Shown here: positions 48,001 to 55,335 of the stretch, piece after piece
Numbering within the stretch: position 1 is the stretch's first letter
Layout of the letters: every line of letters begins with the position of its first letter
From: Chitinophagales bacterium
GTDB lineage: Bacteria > Bacteroidota > Bacteroidia > Chitinophagales > Chitinophagaceae
Assembly: GCA_015655015.1 (NCBI GenBank)
Contig: JAATFV010000129.1
Location: 1-64,000 of the forward strand
Direction of reading: 5' to 3'
DNA: 64,000 bases
Made by a program: the position numbers and the translations under genes
The notes under the pieces: generated by a model
The model's database searches: none
What the model was told of the DNA's origin: nothing
The model's input: only the letters and a program-made list of their open reading frames with translations

Positions 48001-48531
48001 TTTTATATCCGAAATAGCTCCTTTGCCCGTTCGCTTTAAGGTAATGGTGGCTCCTTCCAGGGGATTGCCGGTCCGGGCGTCGACAACTCTTCCTTTTACC
48101 TTTTGCGATCCGGGAACACTGTCGGTAATAGAAGTCCCGATGGTATTGCCGTCCGGGCCGGGGGTCTTGTTTTGTTTTATCTTAAATCCGATAGCCGTTA
48201 CTTCAAAGTCAAGTCCCTGGCCCTTCAGACAAATTTCCAGCGCGTCCTTTACAGGCACATTTTTTACACTTATGGTCACCGGAGCTGTGTGTTTCAGGAT
48301 GTCTTCATTATAGATCAATGAGACTCCGGTCTGCCGGGTAATTTCCCTGAAAATTGTTTTTAATGAAGCAGACTTTACGTCAAGAGATACGCCCTGGGAG
48401 AGGGTCTTTGCCGATATCCCGAGGCATAATGCGAAGCAAAAAAAGCATGTTAGTTTCATTACCCTTATAATATTAAGGATGGAGCGCCTGCGCCCATAAA
48501 CCGGGAGAGGCGGAAATGCAGATAATTGCAT
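45079..48531 (-). CDS. SusC/RagA TonB-linked outer-membrane protein (locus 3)
   Basis: 1150 aa. Leader MQLSAFPPLPVYGRRRS before the signal helix, as in the locus 2 SusC; STN domain (ASLKTIFREITRQTGVSLIYN), carboxypeptidase-like domain (VKGRVVDARTGNPLEGATI), plug with PLIVIDGMP and DADATAIYGSRGANGVILVTTKKG, beta-barrel to the end (VMGGLSVNL). The channel is followed by SusD and the DUF4397/ABC genes in one leftward operon. Its control is uncertain, since the matching sigma gene has a stop codon. Confidence 0.94.
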   Translation of the reverse strand: MQLSAFPPLPVYGRRRSILNIIRVMKLTCFFCFALCLGISAKTLSQGVSLDVKSASLKTIFREITRQTGVSLIYNEDILKHTAPVTISVKNVPVKDALEICLKGQGLDFEVTAIGFKIKQNKTPGPDGNTIGTSITDSVPGSQKVKGRVVDARTGNPLEGATITLKRTGKGAISDIKGSFSLNDIRQGDVVSASFIGYSRKSIRIEKTRDLVFTLSAADDQLDKLEIQGYGTTSKRLATGSIVTVTAQQIESQPVLNPVLALRGQVPGLIITPTSGYASSPVKLQVRGDNNINPLVSSDPLIVIDGMPVTNINMDGSNQKNGQSILPVVTTFNIGATPTGGQSPLFGINPMDIESITVLKDADATAIYGSRGANGVILVTTKKGKGGNVAINLNARQGLSKDVRRYQLLDISQYVKLRKEALQNDGLGLNTANAADLLTWDTTQNVNWQKTLWNGTGKVTSLNLDISGGNEFTSFRIGGGYNKQAEILTVSGGNQAGNLNFNINSQSKDRKFSVGLQGMYNYTYTNEVNQAGLATTLAPDAPPMYDSTGTLNYAAWTAAGLGSSFPYGGLLLRSKTSSNSLNSNLLLKYKILTGLDISTSFGYNLSLTGNTNIDPIAANNPYNGITTGTATFTSVNNGGWTIEPQINYSRFIGPGKLSVMLGGTLQNSYSKYTINYGTGYTNDALINSIVNAGVQQDYDNYGIYKYVGVYARLNYDLYNKYIFNFNARRDGSSRFGESNIFGDFGSAAGAWILSEEKWMKKILPSFFGFLKLRGSYGSTGGDGVPDYAYLSQWSSVSGTSLVPGYDGVSRPLLSVNPGNQRFRWQTNKKLDEAIEISLFKDNSLTFLVEHYRNRSSNQLLQYPIPSFTGIGGVTANWPATVQNTGWEFSLSESKIIHTKDFNWSGNFNISFNRNVLLKYPGFASSPYATQYVVGKALNTVYLYHVTGVDPMTGLYVYKDYNHNGILENNQSYGVPPMTSTTDNRIAMNLNPTYTGGVTQQLNYKKLSLTLLFDFRKQMGLNAFASNGLVGNINHNIPLELYNDMWHKPGDKASYAKASAGNAQSINNLSVFASSDRIYTDASFIRLASLSFSYTLPAQNLKRAGIQSASIFINAQNLFFITGYKGTDPETQSFSGMPQPRVVMGGLSVNL

Positions 48532-48597
48532 ACCTTACAGTTGTTTTGGTTTAAATAATTACTTCGTCAGTTGTTGTTTAAAAAATTTCAAAACGCC

Positions 48598-48635
48598 GCC
48601 GGCAGTGTTCACAGCACTTCCGGCTTTTGTTTTTT
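48598..48635 (+). terminator. Hairpin + T-run antisense to the SusC leader (locus 3)
   Basis: GCCGGCAGTG (48598-48607) pairs with CACTTCCGGC (48615-48624) with one mismatch, followed by TTTTGTTTTTT on the plus strand. Same relative place and nearly the same stem as the hairpin at 35533-35565. Confidence 0.65.
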
Positions 48636-48690
48636 AATTGGAATGTACCCGATGAATATTGATGTATAGGAAAAGGTGTTGTTGAAGGTT

Positions 48691-49833
48691 TCAGGGATTT
48701 ACATATACGATCCCCCTCTCCACTTTAAAATTTACGCCGCTGTCTTCCAGGAATTTCAGGACGTCAGCTAAAGAGGACTTTTTTTGAATACTTCCGCCCA
48801 GCTCCATAGCTGAAACGGGATGGACATATACTATTTTTATGTCATACCATCGGCTTATCTGTCTCAGAATGGCCTGAAGGCTGGTATTATCAAATTCAAA
48901 AACGCCTCTTTGCCAGGCCAGCACTTTTTGTATATCGGCCTCTTTGACAACGATATTTTCATCCTTCGACAAAGCCTGCTGGCCAGGCTTTAAGACCTTA
49001 CCGCCGATCCTTACGGCTCCGTTGATAAGTGTCGTTTGCATTTCCGGCTCATCTCCATAGGCATTTATATTAAATGCCGTCCCCAGGTCTTCTATCAGCT
49101 GTCTGCCGGCCCTGACGATGAAAGGTCTTTTAGGATCGCGCCTGACCTCGAAGTATCCTTCCCCTGTCAGCTCGACCTCCCTGGAAGATCCATTAAAGCT
49201 CACCGGGTAACGCAGTGAACTTTCTGCATCCAGCCATACTTTACTGGCGTCCGGTAATACCACCTGATACGTCACCCCTCTTGGCGTCGTCAATGTATTA
49301 TAGCTGTTGTCATTGGTCACCCCCTTGTAGGCAACACTGGAACTATCCAGTTTGACGATCTCCATGCCATTGCCGCCTGCTAACTTACCTGTCTTTTGAG
49401 AGTCAAGCTGTATCTTTTGTCCGTCACCCAAGGTCAGTATGGCGTGCCTGGCTATTTTATTTTCGTGTGCACCGGCTGCTGCCATAGCAGGTATAGAGAC
49501 CTTTTTATGGACGAGAAACAGGCTGGCTGTGAAACCTATGACTGCAGCTGCCGCAGCCCAACGTCCTGGATAAAGACGGGTCCTTTTCAATGACGCCGTT
49601 ATTTTTCCTTCCGGCTCCTTTATTTTCCCCTCCGGCTCCTTTTTTATATAATTTCTCCGGAAGGCCTCCAGCATTTCCGCTGTCATTGCCGGCTTTTCCT
49701 CTTCCGGTAACATAAACGCACGCTCATCTTCTTCAATCTTGCTGAACCATTGGTAAAGCTCCTCCCTTTCCGAAAAGGTGATGGTACCTTCGGAATTTCG
49801 CTGTAAGAGATAATATAATCTTTTTTCCTCCAT
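48691..49833 (-). CDS. FecR-family anti-sigma factor (locus 3)
   Basis: 380 aa. Cytoplasmic N-terminus (LYYLLQRNSEGTITFSEREEL), a duplicated KEPEGKI linker (about 65-78), one transmembrane helix (WAAAAAVIGFTASLFLV), FecR domain (GVTYQVVLPDASKVWLDAESSL, GEGYFEVRRD) and DUF4974 end (EFDNTSLQAILRQISRWYDIK). It lies first in the leftward operon and is divergent from the sigma gene. Intact. Confidence 0.93.
   Translation of the reverse strand: MEEKRLYYLLQRNSEGTITFSEREELYQWFSKIEEDERAFMLPEEEKPAMTAEMLEAFRRNYIKKEPEGKIKEPEGKITASLKRTRLYPGRWAAAAAVIGFTASLFLVHKKVSIPAMAAAGAHENKIARHAILTLGDGQKIQLDSQKTGKLAGGNGMEIVKLDSSSVAYKGVTNDNSYNTLTTPRGVTYQVVLPDASKVWLDAESSLRYPVSFNGSSREVELTGEGYFEVRRDPKRPFIVRAGRQLIEDLGTAFNINAYGDEPEMQTTLINGAVRIGGKVLKPGQQALSKDENIVVKEADIQKVLAWQRGVFEFDNTSLQAILRQISRWYDIKIVYVHPVSAMELGGSIQKKSSLADVLKFLEDSGVNFKVERGIVYVNP
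49601..49642. repeat. 21-bp tandem duplication in the FecR gene
   Basis: Two 21-base units (49601-49621 and 49622-49642) differing at two positions; each encodes KEPEGKI. Same place in the protein, between sigma-binding part and membrane helix, as the 18-bp array of the locus 2 FecR. Confidence 0.85.
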
Positions 49834-49957
49834 AGAATGATAGCAGTCGTCTACTACAAGTACACAAAAAAAAGGGCCAACCGTTACTCCGGGATCATTT
49901 TTATTTAAAAATAATTACATTTAGTTAATATACTAACTTTGAGAACTCAGGGAATCT

Positions 49958-50551
49958 ATGCATGATTATGATTAATTTAATGATCCGGAATTACAATCCC
50001 TTTGGCAAAAAGGAGACGAAGGAGCCTTCGAGGCACTGTATGAACGTTATGTATTTTACCTGGTAAATATTGCAGCCCCAAAAGTTAAAGATGTTGCCAT
50101 AGCAAAAGACATTGTCCAGGAAGTGATGCTGAAATTCTATCTGCAAAGAGACAGTCTGAAGACAGTCTCATCTTTAAGATCATATCTCTCCCGGGCCGTC
50201 CGAAACCAGGTCTTTAATTACAAAAGAGATCAGCTGAAAAATTTATTCGACCAGTTGGAGGACACCCATCTGCAGGAACTCAATCCCTCAGCAGTGGATT
50301 TGCTCTCTTTAAAAGAGACACAGAAAAAAATCGATGCTGCCGTAGCCTCTCTGCCGGAACAATGCCGAAAAGTATTTTTACTAAGCCGCCATGAAGAATA
50401 CAGCAACCGGCAGATTGCCGAATTGCTGGGAATATCCATTAATACGGTGGAACAGCACATGCGTAAGGCATTGCGTTTATTGCGGGAGAACCTGGATTAT
50501 AATTTACTCCTTTGGGTAGTAGCTGTTGTCAGTCGGAACCTGTATAAGTGA
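49958..50551 (+). pseudogene. ECF sigma factor with stop at codon 6 (locus 3)
   Basis: With the ATG at 49958 (preceded by AGGGA five bases away) the frame reads MHDYD, TAA (49973-49975), then FNDPELQSLWQKGDEGAFEA and on through a complete FecI-like sigma: region 2 (IAKDIVQEVMLKFYLQ) and region 4 (LPEQCRKVFLLSRHEEYSNRQIAELLGISINTVEQHM). No in-frame ATG or GTG exists between the stop and the GTG at 50123, and a start there would remove most of region 2. So either the gene is inactive, translation restarts at an unusual codon, or the stop is a sequence error (CAA or TTA would fit). It is divergent from FecR, unlike loci 1 and 2. Confidence 0.8.
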
Positions 50552-50595
50552 ACATCTCGTTGCACAGGCCTGTCTATTTCCATCCTACAAAATAT

Positions 50596-50629
50596 CGTCT
50601 GTCCCGGTACCAAAGGCCCGGGACAGACG
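50596..50629. terminator. 12-bp perfect hairpin between convergent genes
   Basis: CGTCTGTCCCGG (50596-50607) pairs exactly with CCGGGACAGACG (50618-50629), loop of ten. It separates the rightward sigma gene (ends 50551) from the leftward Spondin_N gene (ends 50668). No long T-run. Confidence 0.6.
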
Positions 50630-50667
50630 ATTAAATCTTCACCTAACAATGTGATAAAGGATTGTCT

Positions 50668-51963
50668 TTATTGCAACGTTACCTTGATGATGCCGGTAAT
50701 GGCGGGCAGCGTCGTAAACGGATTGGGATTGGGTACCGCCATGATAGGTTTGTTGTCCGCGAGCGGTGTTCCTGCCAGATTGAACTGGGTAATACCCGCA
50801 CCGGGGAACTGGTCAATGGCCGTTCCGTCGTCATACAGTGCTACTGCAGAAGAAATATCCCCGCTCTCAGTGGCATCCACCCCGTCCGCATTGGCAAAAA
50901 ACCAGTCGTTGGAGAATCCGTACATGGTGGCAATAGCGATTTTATCTCCTTTGACTACAGACAGTTGCTGACTCACCCTACTGCCCGCCTGATCGGACAT
51001 AACCGGTAAAAGGACCGTGCTGCCCGCCGCAGGAAGGACATATACATTCTTTACTCCCTTTACGCCCCGGAGATAAGTGGCAAGACCGGATGCATCGCCC
51101 TTTTGGGCCAGATCCTTTAGACCTTTACCGGGATCGTTCGATCCTAACTGGAAAATGGGATTGTCGATGCCGTTATAAACGACGACCAATACCGGGGATA
51201 GCGGTGTAAAAATGCCGGTCATCCCCTTGATGTAGGTATCCAGCGCTGTATTATCGCCCATTTCGGCGAGGTTGGTGAGCCCATTGGCTGTCGGTGTACC
51301 CGAAACATACAACGGGTTTGCATTTAAAAGGTTCCCTCCGACGATATAGGAGATCGCCCATACTCCGGGGCTGAAAGGGGTTTCGTTGGCCGTACCGCCG
51401 GAATTGTTTGTAATTGTCAGGGTAAACATCGAATTTCCGTTGTACTTCAGCGAGACGCCCATCAGCGAAGGAGCGGGCAGGTAGGTGTTGCCCTGGGCGT
51501 CCGTTCCGCTAACTTCGGCAATATTCCGCGCGATAGTTTCTGCAGTCCCCGGATGAGTTACCGCCGCCCCTGGTTTCTGGTTGATCCGCGTTCCGTTATC
51601 CCATAATTTGACCTGGGAGGAGACATCCCCTTCGATGGGATTACCACTCGCGTCATACACCTGTATCCCCGGGCTTACAGGTGCGAAGAACAGATCGTTG
51701 GAAGCGCCGTACATGGTGGCAAACGTGACTGCCTCCCCCCTGGCCGCCGAGAACTGGAAGGAAACGGAATGGCCTGGCTGGATCAGGGCCGGAGAACCCT
51801 GCCCCTGAAATACGCCGGATTCCACGAGCGGATCGGACTGAAGGACGTTTTCCACCGAAATCGTCCTTTCCGCGGAAGGAGCCTTGTTTTTGCTTTTACT
51901 ACAGGAGGCCAGAAGGGCCGTGGCGGAAAAGAGCGCAAGTGTTTTCAGGATGTGCTGTTTCAT
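50668..51963 (-). CDS. Lipoprotein with two Spondin_N domains
   Basis: 431 aa from the ATG at 51963 (MKQHILKTLALFSATALLASC, lipobox LLASC). Two homologous halves: the first has SVENVLQSDPLVESGVFQ, VTFATMYGASNDLFFAP, VKLWDNGTRINQKPG; the second IAIATMYGFSNDWFFAN, VALYDDGTAIDQFPGAG. Spondin_N domains are C2-like beta-sandwiches that can bind Ca2+ and sugars; bacterial lipoproteins with two copies are of unknown function. Upstream in-frame sequence to 52119 overlaps the response regulator gene and is not coding. Promoter presumably in the 116 bases shared with the divergent two-component genes. Confidence 0.85.
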   Translation of the reverse strand: MKQHILKTLALFSATALLASCSKSKNKAPSAERTISVENVLQSDPLVESGVFQGQGSPALIQPGHSVSFQFSAARGEAVTFATMYGASNDLFFAPVSPGIQVYDASGNPIEGDVSSQVKLWDNGTRINQKPGAAVTHPGTAETIARNIAEVSGTDAQGNTYLPAPSLMGVSLKYNGNSMFTLTITNNSGGTANETPFSPGVWAISYIVGGNLLNANPLYVSGTPTANGLTNLAEMGDNTALDTYIKGMTGIFTPLSPVLVVVYNGIDNPIFQLGSNDPGKGLKDLAQKGDASGLATYLRGVKGVKNVYVLPAAGSTVLLPVMSDQAGSRVSQQLSVVKGDKIAIATMYGFSNDWFFANADGVDATESGDISSAVALYDDGTAIDQFPGAGITQFNLAGTPLADNKPIMAVPNPNPFTTLPAITGIIKVTLQ

Positions 51964-52079
51964 TGTATTTAAACTTTTATACAGCAAAACAACAAAGTTG
52001 CTATCCCAAAGGCATTGCGGAATTGTAACAAAAGTATCACAGCCGGTTTCCCTGTCTTTTTTTACCGAAATTTGGGCAT

Positions 52080-52793
52080 ATGGAAAAAAAGAAAGTGTTG
52101 ACCGTAGAGGATGATGCACACATTGTGGAACTGCTAACCATCCACCTGCACGACCTGGGCTGTATGGTGCAGTCGGCCGCCGATGGAGCGAGCGGTCTTG
52201 CCATCGCCCGGGAGCAATCCTTCGATCTCATCATCCTGGACCTTATGCTTCCCGGTCTTAGCGGTATGGAATTATGCCGGCGGATCCGGCAGACGGACCG
52301 GCGTACGCCTATCATGATGCTCACCGCCCGCTCCGAAGAGATCGATAAGGTCATGGGGCTCGAAACAGGGGCCGACGATTATCTGATCAAACCGTTCAGT
52401 GTCCGGGAGTTTATCGCCCGGGTAAAGGTCATTTTCAGGAGAAAGGAAGACTACAGCCCCTCCCTGGAAACATCCCCGCCTCTATCCGTTATCCGGACCA
52501 GCGGTCTGGAGATCGATATCGATAAGCGAAAAGTCATGCTGAACAATGTCCGCATTGACCTATCCCCGAAGGAGTTCGACCTGATCACACTCCTGGCTTC
52601 CAATCCGGGAAAGAGTTATAGCCGCAAACGGCTGCTGAACCTCGTCTGGGGGTATGATTTCGAGGGATACGAGCATACCGTCAACTCTCATATCAACCGT
52701 CTGCGCGGGAAAATCGAAGCGGACGTTGCCAATCCCATCTTTATTTTAACCACCTGGGGCGTTGGCTACAGGTTCAACGAAGATATCGCCTAA
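52080..52793 (+). CDS. OmpR-family response regulator
   Basis: 237 aa. Receiver domain (4-120) with acidic pair E10-D11 (LTVEDDAH), phospho-acceptor D54 (LIILDLMLPG), T/S switch LTARS and K in YLIKPF; winged-helix effector domain (about 145-235: IDLSPKEFDLITLLASNPG, YSRKRLLNLVWGYDFEGYEHTVNSHINRLRGKI, WGVGYRF). Followed one base after its stop by the sensor kinase gene. Divergent from the Spondin_N lipoprotein, a plausible target. Confidence 0.95.
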   Translation: MEKKKVLTVEDDAHIVELLTIHLHDLGCMVQSAADGASGLAIAREQSFDLIILDLMLPGLSGMELCRRIRQTDRRTPIMMLTARSEEIDKVMGLETGADDYLIKPFSVREFIARVKVIFRRKEDYSPSLETSPPLSVIRTSGLEIDIDKRKVMLNNVRIDLSPKEFDLITLLASNPGKSYSRKRLLNLVWGYDFEGYEHTVNSHINRLRGKIEADVANPIFILTTWGVGYRFNEDIA

Positions 52794-52794
52794 C

Positions 52795-54279
52795 ATGTCT
52801 GCAAAAACTATCCGGGGAAACCTGCTGTTCTGGAAAATCACGGCCGTCTTTACGGCGCTCCTTATCGTCCTGGGAATCGTCTTCGTTCTGATCGCCTCCC
52901 GGTTTTCTTCAGCCTATTTCACGGCAGCACACCAGGCCTTGTACGGAGATATAGCCCGGCATCTGGCCACCTTTACCCAGCCTTTTAAAAATGGCAAACC
53001 GGACACGGCTGTTACCCACGACATCATCCATTCCACCATGGTAGCCAATCCCAGTGTGGAGGTGTATCTCCTGGATTCCGCCGGCAATATTACGGACTAT
53101 GTCGTTCCTGATACGACCGTACAGGTTCGTCACGTGGATATGGATAAGGTCAGAAAATGGCTCTCGGCGCGCGGGAACGATCGGCCGATGGGCACCAACC
53201 CCAAACACCCGGACGAGCCTAGCATTTTTTCGGCAGCCAGAGTATACAAAGGAGATACGCTCATGGGGTACGTCTATGCCGTACTCGCCAGTGAAAAGCA
53301 ACAGGAGGTCCTCCATTCCCTCAGCGACCATTTCTATCTCCGTCTGAGCAGTTATATGTTCTTTGCGGCGCTCCTGGCCGCCTTTATCGTAGGGGTGGTG
53401 ACCTTCCTGTTAATCACGGGAAGTATTTCACGGATCACGGGAGTGGTCAGAAGATTCAAGGAGGGGGATTATACCGCCCGGATCGAAGAACACGACCGCG
53501 GTGACCTGGGTATGCTCAGCACCACTTATAATGAGATGGCCGACGTCATCGTGGACAACATCGATAAGATCACGGCTATCGACCGGTTCCGGCAGGAACT
53601 GATTGCCAACGTATCCCATGATCTGCGTACTCCTCTCTCCCTTATGCAGGGATATGTGGAAACGCTAATCATCAAAAAAGACGACCTCTCCGAAACCGAC
53701 CAGGCAAAATATCTTTCTGTCGTACATGAAAGCGTAAAAAAGCTGTCCGGACTCGTGGAACAACTCTTTCAATATGCAAAACTGGAGGCCAATCTCGTCA
53801 TTCCGGAAAAAGAGCCGTTTTTTCTCAGCGAGCTGGTCTCCGATATTCTGATGGCCTACCAATTGAAGGCCGATGAGAAAAATATCCATCTCCGGATGGA
53901 AGCCCCCGGGGCCACCCTCCCGGTATTTGCCGATATCGCCCTTACCGAAAGGCTCTTTCAGAACCTGATCGACAACGCCTTTAAATATACGCCCGAAGAC
54001 GGCAACATTACCATACAATTGTCGGAAACCTCCGCCGGTGTACTCGTACAGGTAGCCGATACCGGTTCGGGTATCGCTCCGGAAGACCAGGTCTATATTT
54101 TCGAGCGGTATAAACAGCCAGGCAGGCACGAAACGGTCAAAAAAGGAATGGGTATCGGGCTTGCCATCGCCAGTAAGATCCTTGAACTGCATCAATCCAC
54201 CATTGAAGTGATCAGCGAGCCTGGCAAAGGAACCATCTTTCGTTTTGCCTTACCGGTATTTAGGCAGGCGATTGGCTGA
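52795..54279 (+). CDS. Sensor histidine kinase
   Basis: 494 aa from the ATG at 52795 (MSAKTIRGNLLFWKITAV); a TTG at 52762 inside the previous gene is unlikely. Transmembrane helices at about 12-35 and 180-210, a periplasmic sensor loop between them, HAMP (RISGITGVVRRFKEGDYTARIEE-like, read SRITGVVRRFKEGD), HisKA with H275 (LIANVSHDLRTPLS), and HATPase_c with N-box LFQNLIDNAFKYTP, G1 VADTGSGIAPED and G2 KGMGIGLAIASKI. Pairs with the OmpR-type regulator. Signal unknown. Confidence 0.93.
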   Translation: MSAKTIRGNLLFWKITAVFTALLIVLGIVFVLIASRFSSAYFTAAHQALYGDIARHLATFTQPFKNGKPDTAVTHDIIHSTMVANPSVEVYLLDSAGNITDYVVPDTTVQVRHVDMDKVRKWLSARGNDRPMGTNPKHPDEPSIFSAARVYKGDTLMGYVYAVLASEKQQEVLHSLSDHFYLRLSSYMFFAALLAAFIVGVVTFLLITGSISRITGVVRRFKEGDYTARIEEHDRGDLGMLSTTYNEMADVIVDNIDKITAIDRFRQELIANVSHDLRTPLSLMQGYVETLIIKKDDLSETDQAKYLSVVHESVKKLSGLVEQLFQYAKLEANLVIPEKEPFFLSELVSDILMAYQLKADEKNIHLRMEAPGATLPVFADIALTERLFQNLIDNAFKYTPEDGNITIQLSETSAGVLVQVADTGSGIAPEDQVYIFERYKQPGRHETVKKGMGIGLAIASKILELHQSTIEVISEPGKGTIFRFALPVFRQAIG

Positions 54280-54303
54280 AGGGTATCTTCTTCCAACAGT
54301 AAC

Positions 54304-54500
54304 TTACTCATCCTGCCTGATTGATTTGAGATATACACAGGGTATCTCCTGCAAATGCGCATTATCTGATAGGTCAGCCCCGATAAAGGTCAAACGCTCA
54401 CCGGCTTCCCCGCCGCCTTCCAGCAACATGGCGCTGACCTCGGCTTCACGATTTAAGGAACGCAGTGTTGTCCTCACCCGGTAGCCTGCATTGGCCATAG
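54304..54500 (-). pseudogene. SDR/epimerase-type reductase, N-terminal fragment
   Basis: Leftward frame reads NAGYRVRTTLRSLNREAEVSA then LLEGGGEAGERLTFIGADLS, the second strand and NADP-binding region of extended short-chain reductases (GYRVRTTVRSL, FFEADL). The glycine-rich first strand and all later parts are gone. It is joined end to end with the fragment at 54500-54676. Confidence 0.65.
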
Positions 54501-54676
54501 ACGCGCGTGAGGTAGGCTTTTAATGACACTGGTTCCCTGCCTATCAGCATAGCGAGGTCTGAGCTTACGGTATCAAGGTCGCCTTCCGCCTGTGCAAGGG
54601 CGAAGCCGATGATCAATCCTGGTAGCCGATCTCCTGCGTTGTAGACAATTGGGACTTTTCTAACCGGATGGTACAA
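54500..54676 (-). pseudogene. NmrA/QorB-like NAD(P)-binding protein, C-terminal fragment
   Basis: Leftward frame reads IIGFALAQAEGDLDTVSSDL then AMLIGREPVSLKAYLTRVYGQ, the C-terminal end of QorB-like quinone reductase or NmrA-type proteins (DLxxLIGRxPxSL). Its last codons run straight into the other fragment, a deletion between two neighbouring reductase genes. Confidence 0.65.
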
Positions 54677-54775
54677 AATGCGATATTATCCAGCAGATTT
54701 TCAATGCGATGTCCGGCAAAAGAAAGGCTGAACTGCGATGGAACCGTTTTTGCATACTATATGGTAAAGCATACC

Positions 54776-55162
54776 ATGAACAGTCCAAATACAAAAATCG
54801 CTTCCCGACTTCTATTAGGCGCTGGTCTTGTCTTTGCCGGAATCAGCCATTTGACCTTGGCCCGCAAGGAGTTCCGCGCACAGGTACCAGATTGGGTCCC
54901 GCTGGAAAAAGACAATACTGTCGTGTATTCCGGCCTGGCGGAGATCGGTTTAGGAACCGCTCTCATCCTGGCCAAAGGCAAAAATCGCCGGCGGATCGGC
55001 AAAGTAGCCGCTGTTTTCTTCGCAGCCGTCTTTCCTGGAAATATTGCGCAGTATACCCATCGCCGTAACGCATTTGGACTTAATTCCGATTCCAAACGCC
55101 TCGCCCGGCTTGCTTTCCAACCCCTGCTGATCGCCTGGGCGCTAAAGAGCACCCGGTTATAG
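54776..55162 (+). CDS. DoxX-like membrane protein
   Basis: 128 aa from the ATG at 54776 (MNSPNTKIASRLLLGAGLVFAG). Four membrane helices: LLLGAGLVFAGISHLTL, VVYSGLAEIGLGTALILA, KVAAVFFAAVFPGNIAQY and FQPLLIAWAL. The FAGISHLTLARKEFRAQVPDWVP block after helix 1 is typical of DoxX-like (DUF6790-type) proteins. The in-frame region upstream overlaps the debris on the other strand and is not coding. Function unknown. Confidence 0.78.
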   Translation: MNSPNTKIASRLLLGAGLVFAGISHLTLARKEFRAQVPDWVPLEKDNTVVYSGLAEIGLGTALILAKGKNRRRIGKVAAVFFAAVFPGNIAQYTHRRNAFGLNSDSKRLARLAFQPLLIAWALKSTRL

Positions 55163-55182
55163 GATCATTTCATCGAGATAGC

Positions 55183-55251
55183 CGGAATCTTATCGAACAG
55201 CTGATCGGGATTTTATCGAACAGCTGATCGGAATCTTATCGAACAGCTGAC
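55183..55251. repeat. 23-bp tandem repeat, three copies
   Basis: Three adjacent 23-base units built on ATCGAACAGCTGATCGG, each with a CAGCTG palindrome, differing at 1-3 positions; a partial fourth copy follows. Located between the DoxX-like stop (55162) and the M1 peptidase start (55336). Confidence 0.85.
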
Positions 55252-55335
55252 CGAAATTTTACAATTCATCAATACGGTAAAAAGCACTTTAAATCAATAT
55301 ATTTACTGCGCTTTTCCATTTTTTAATAATTGAAC

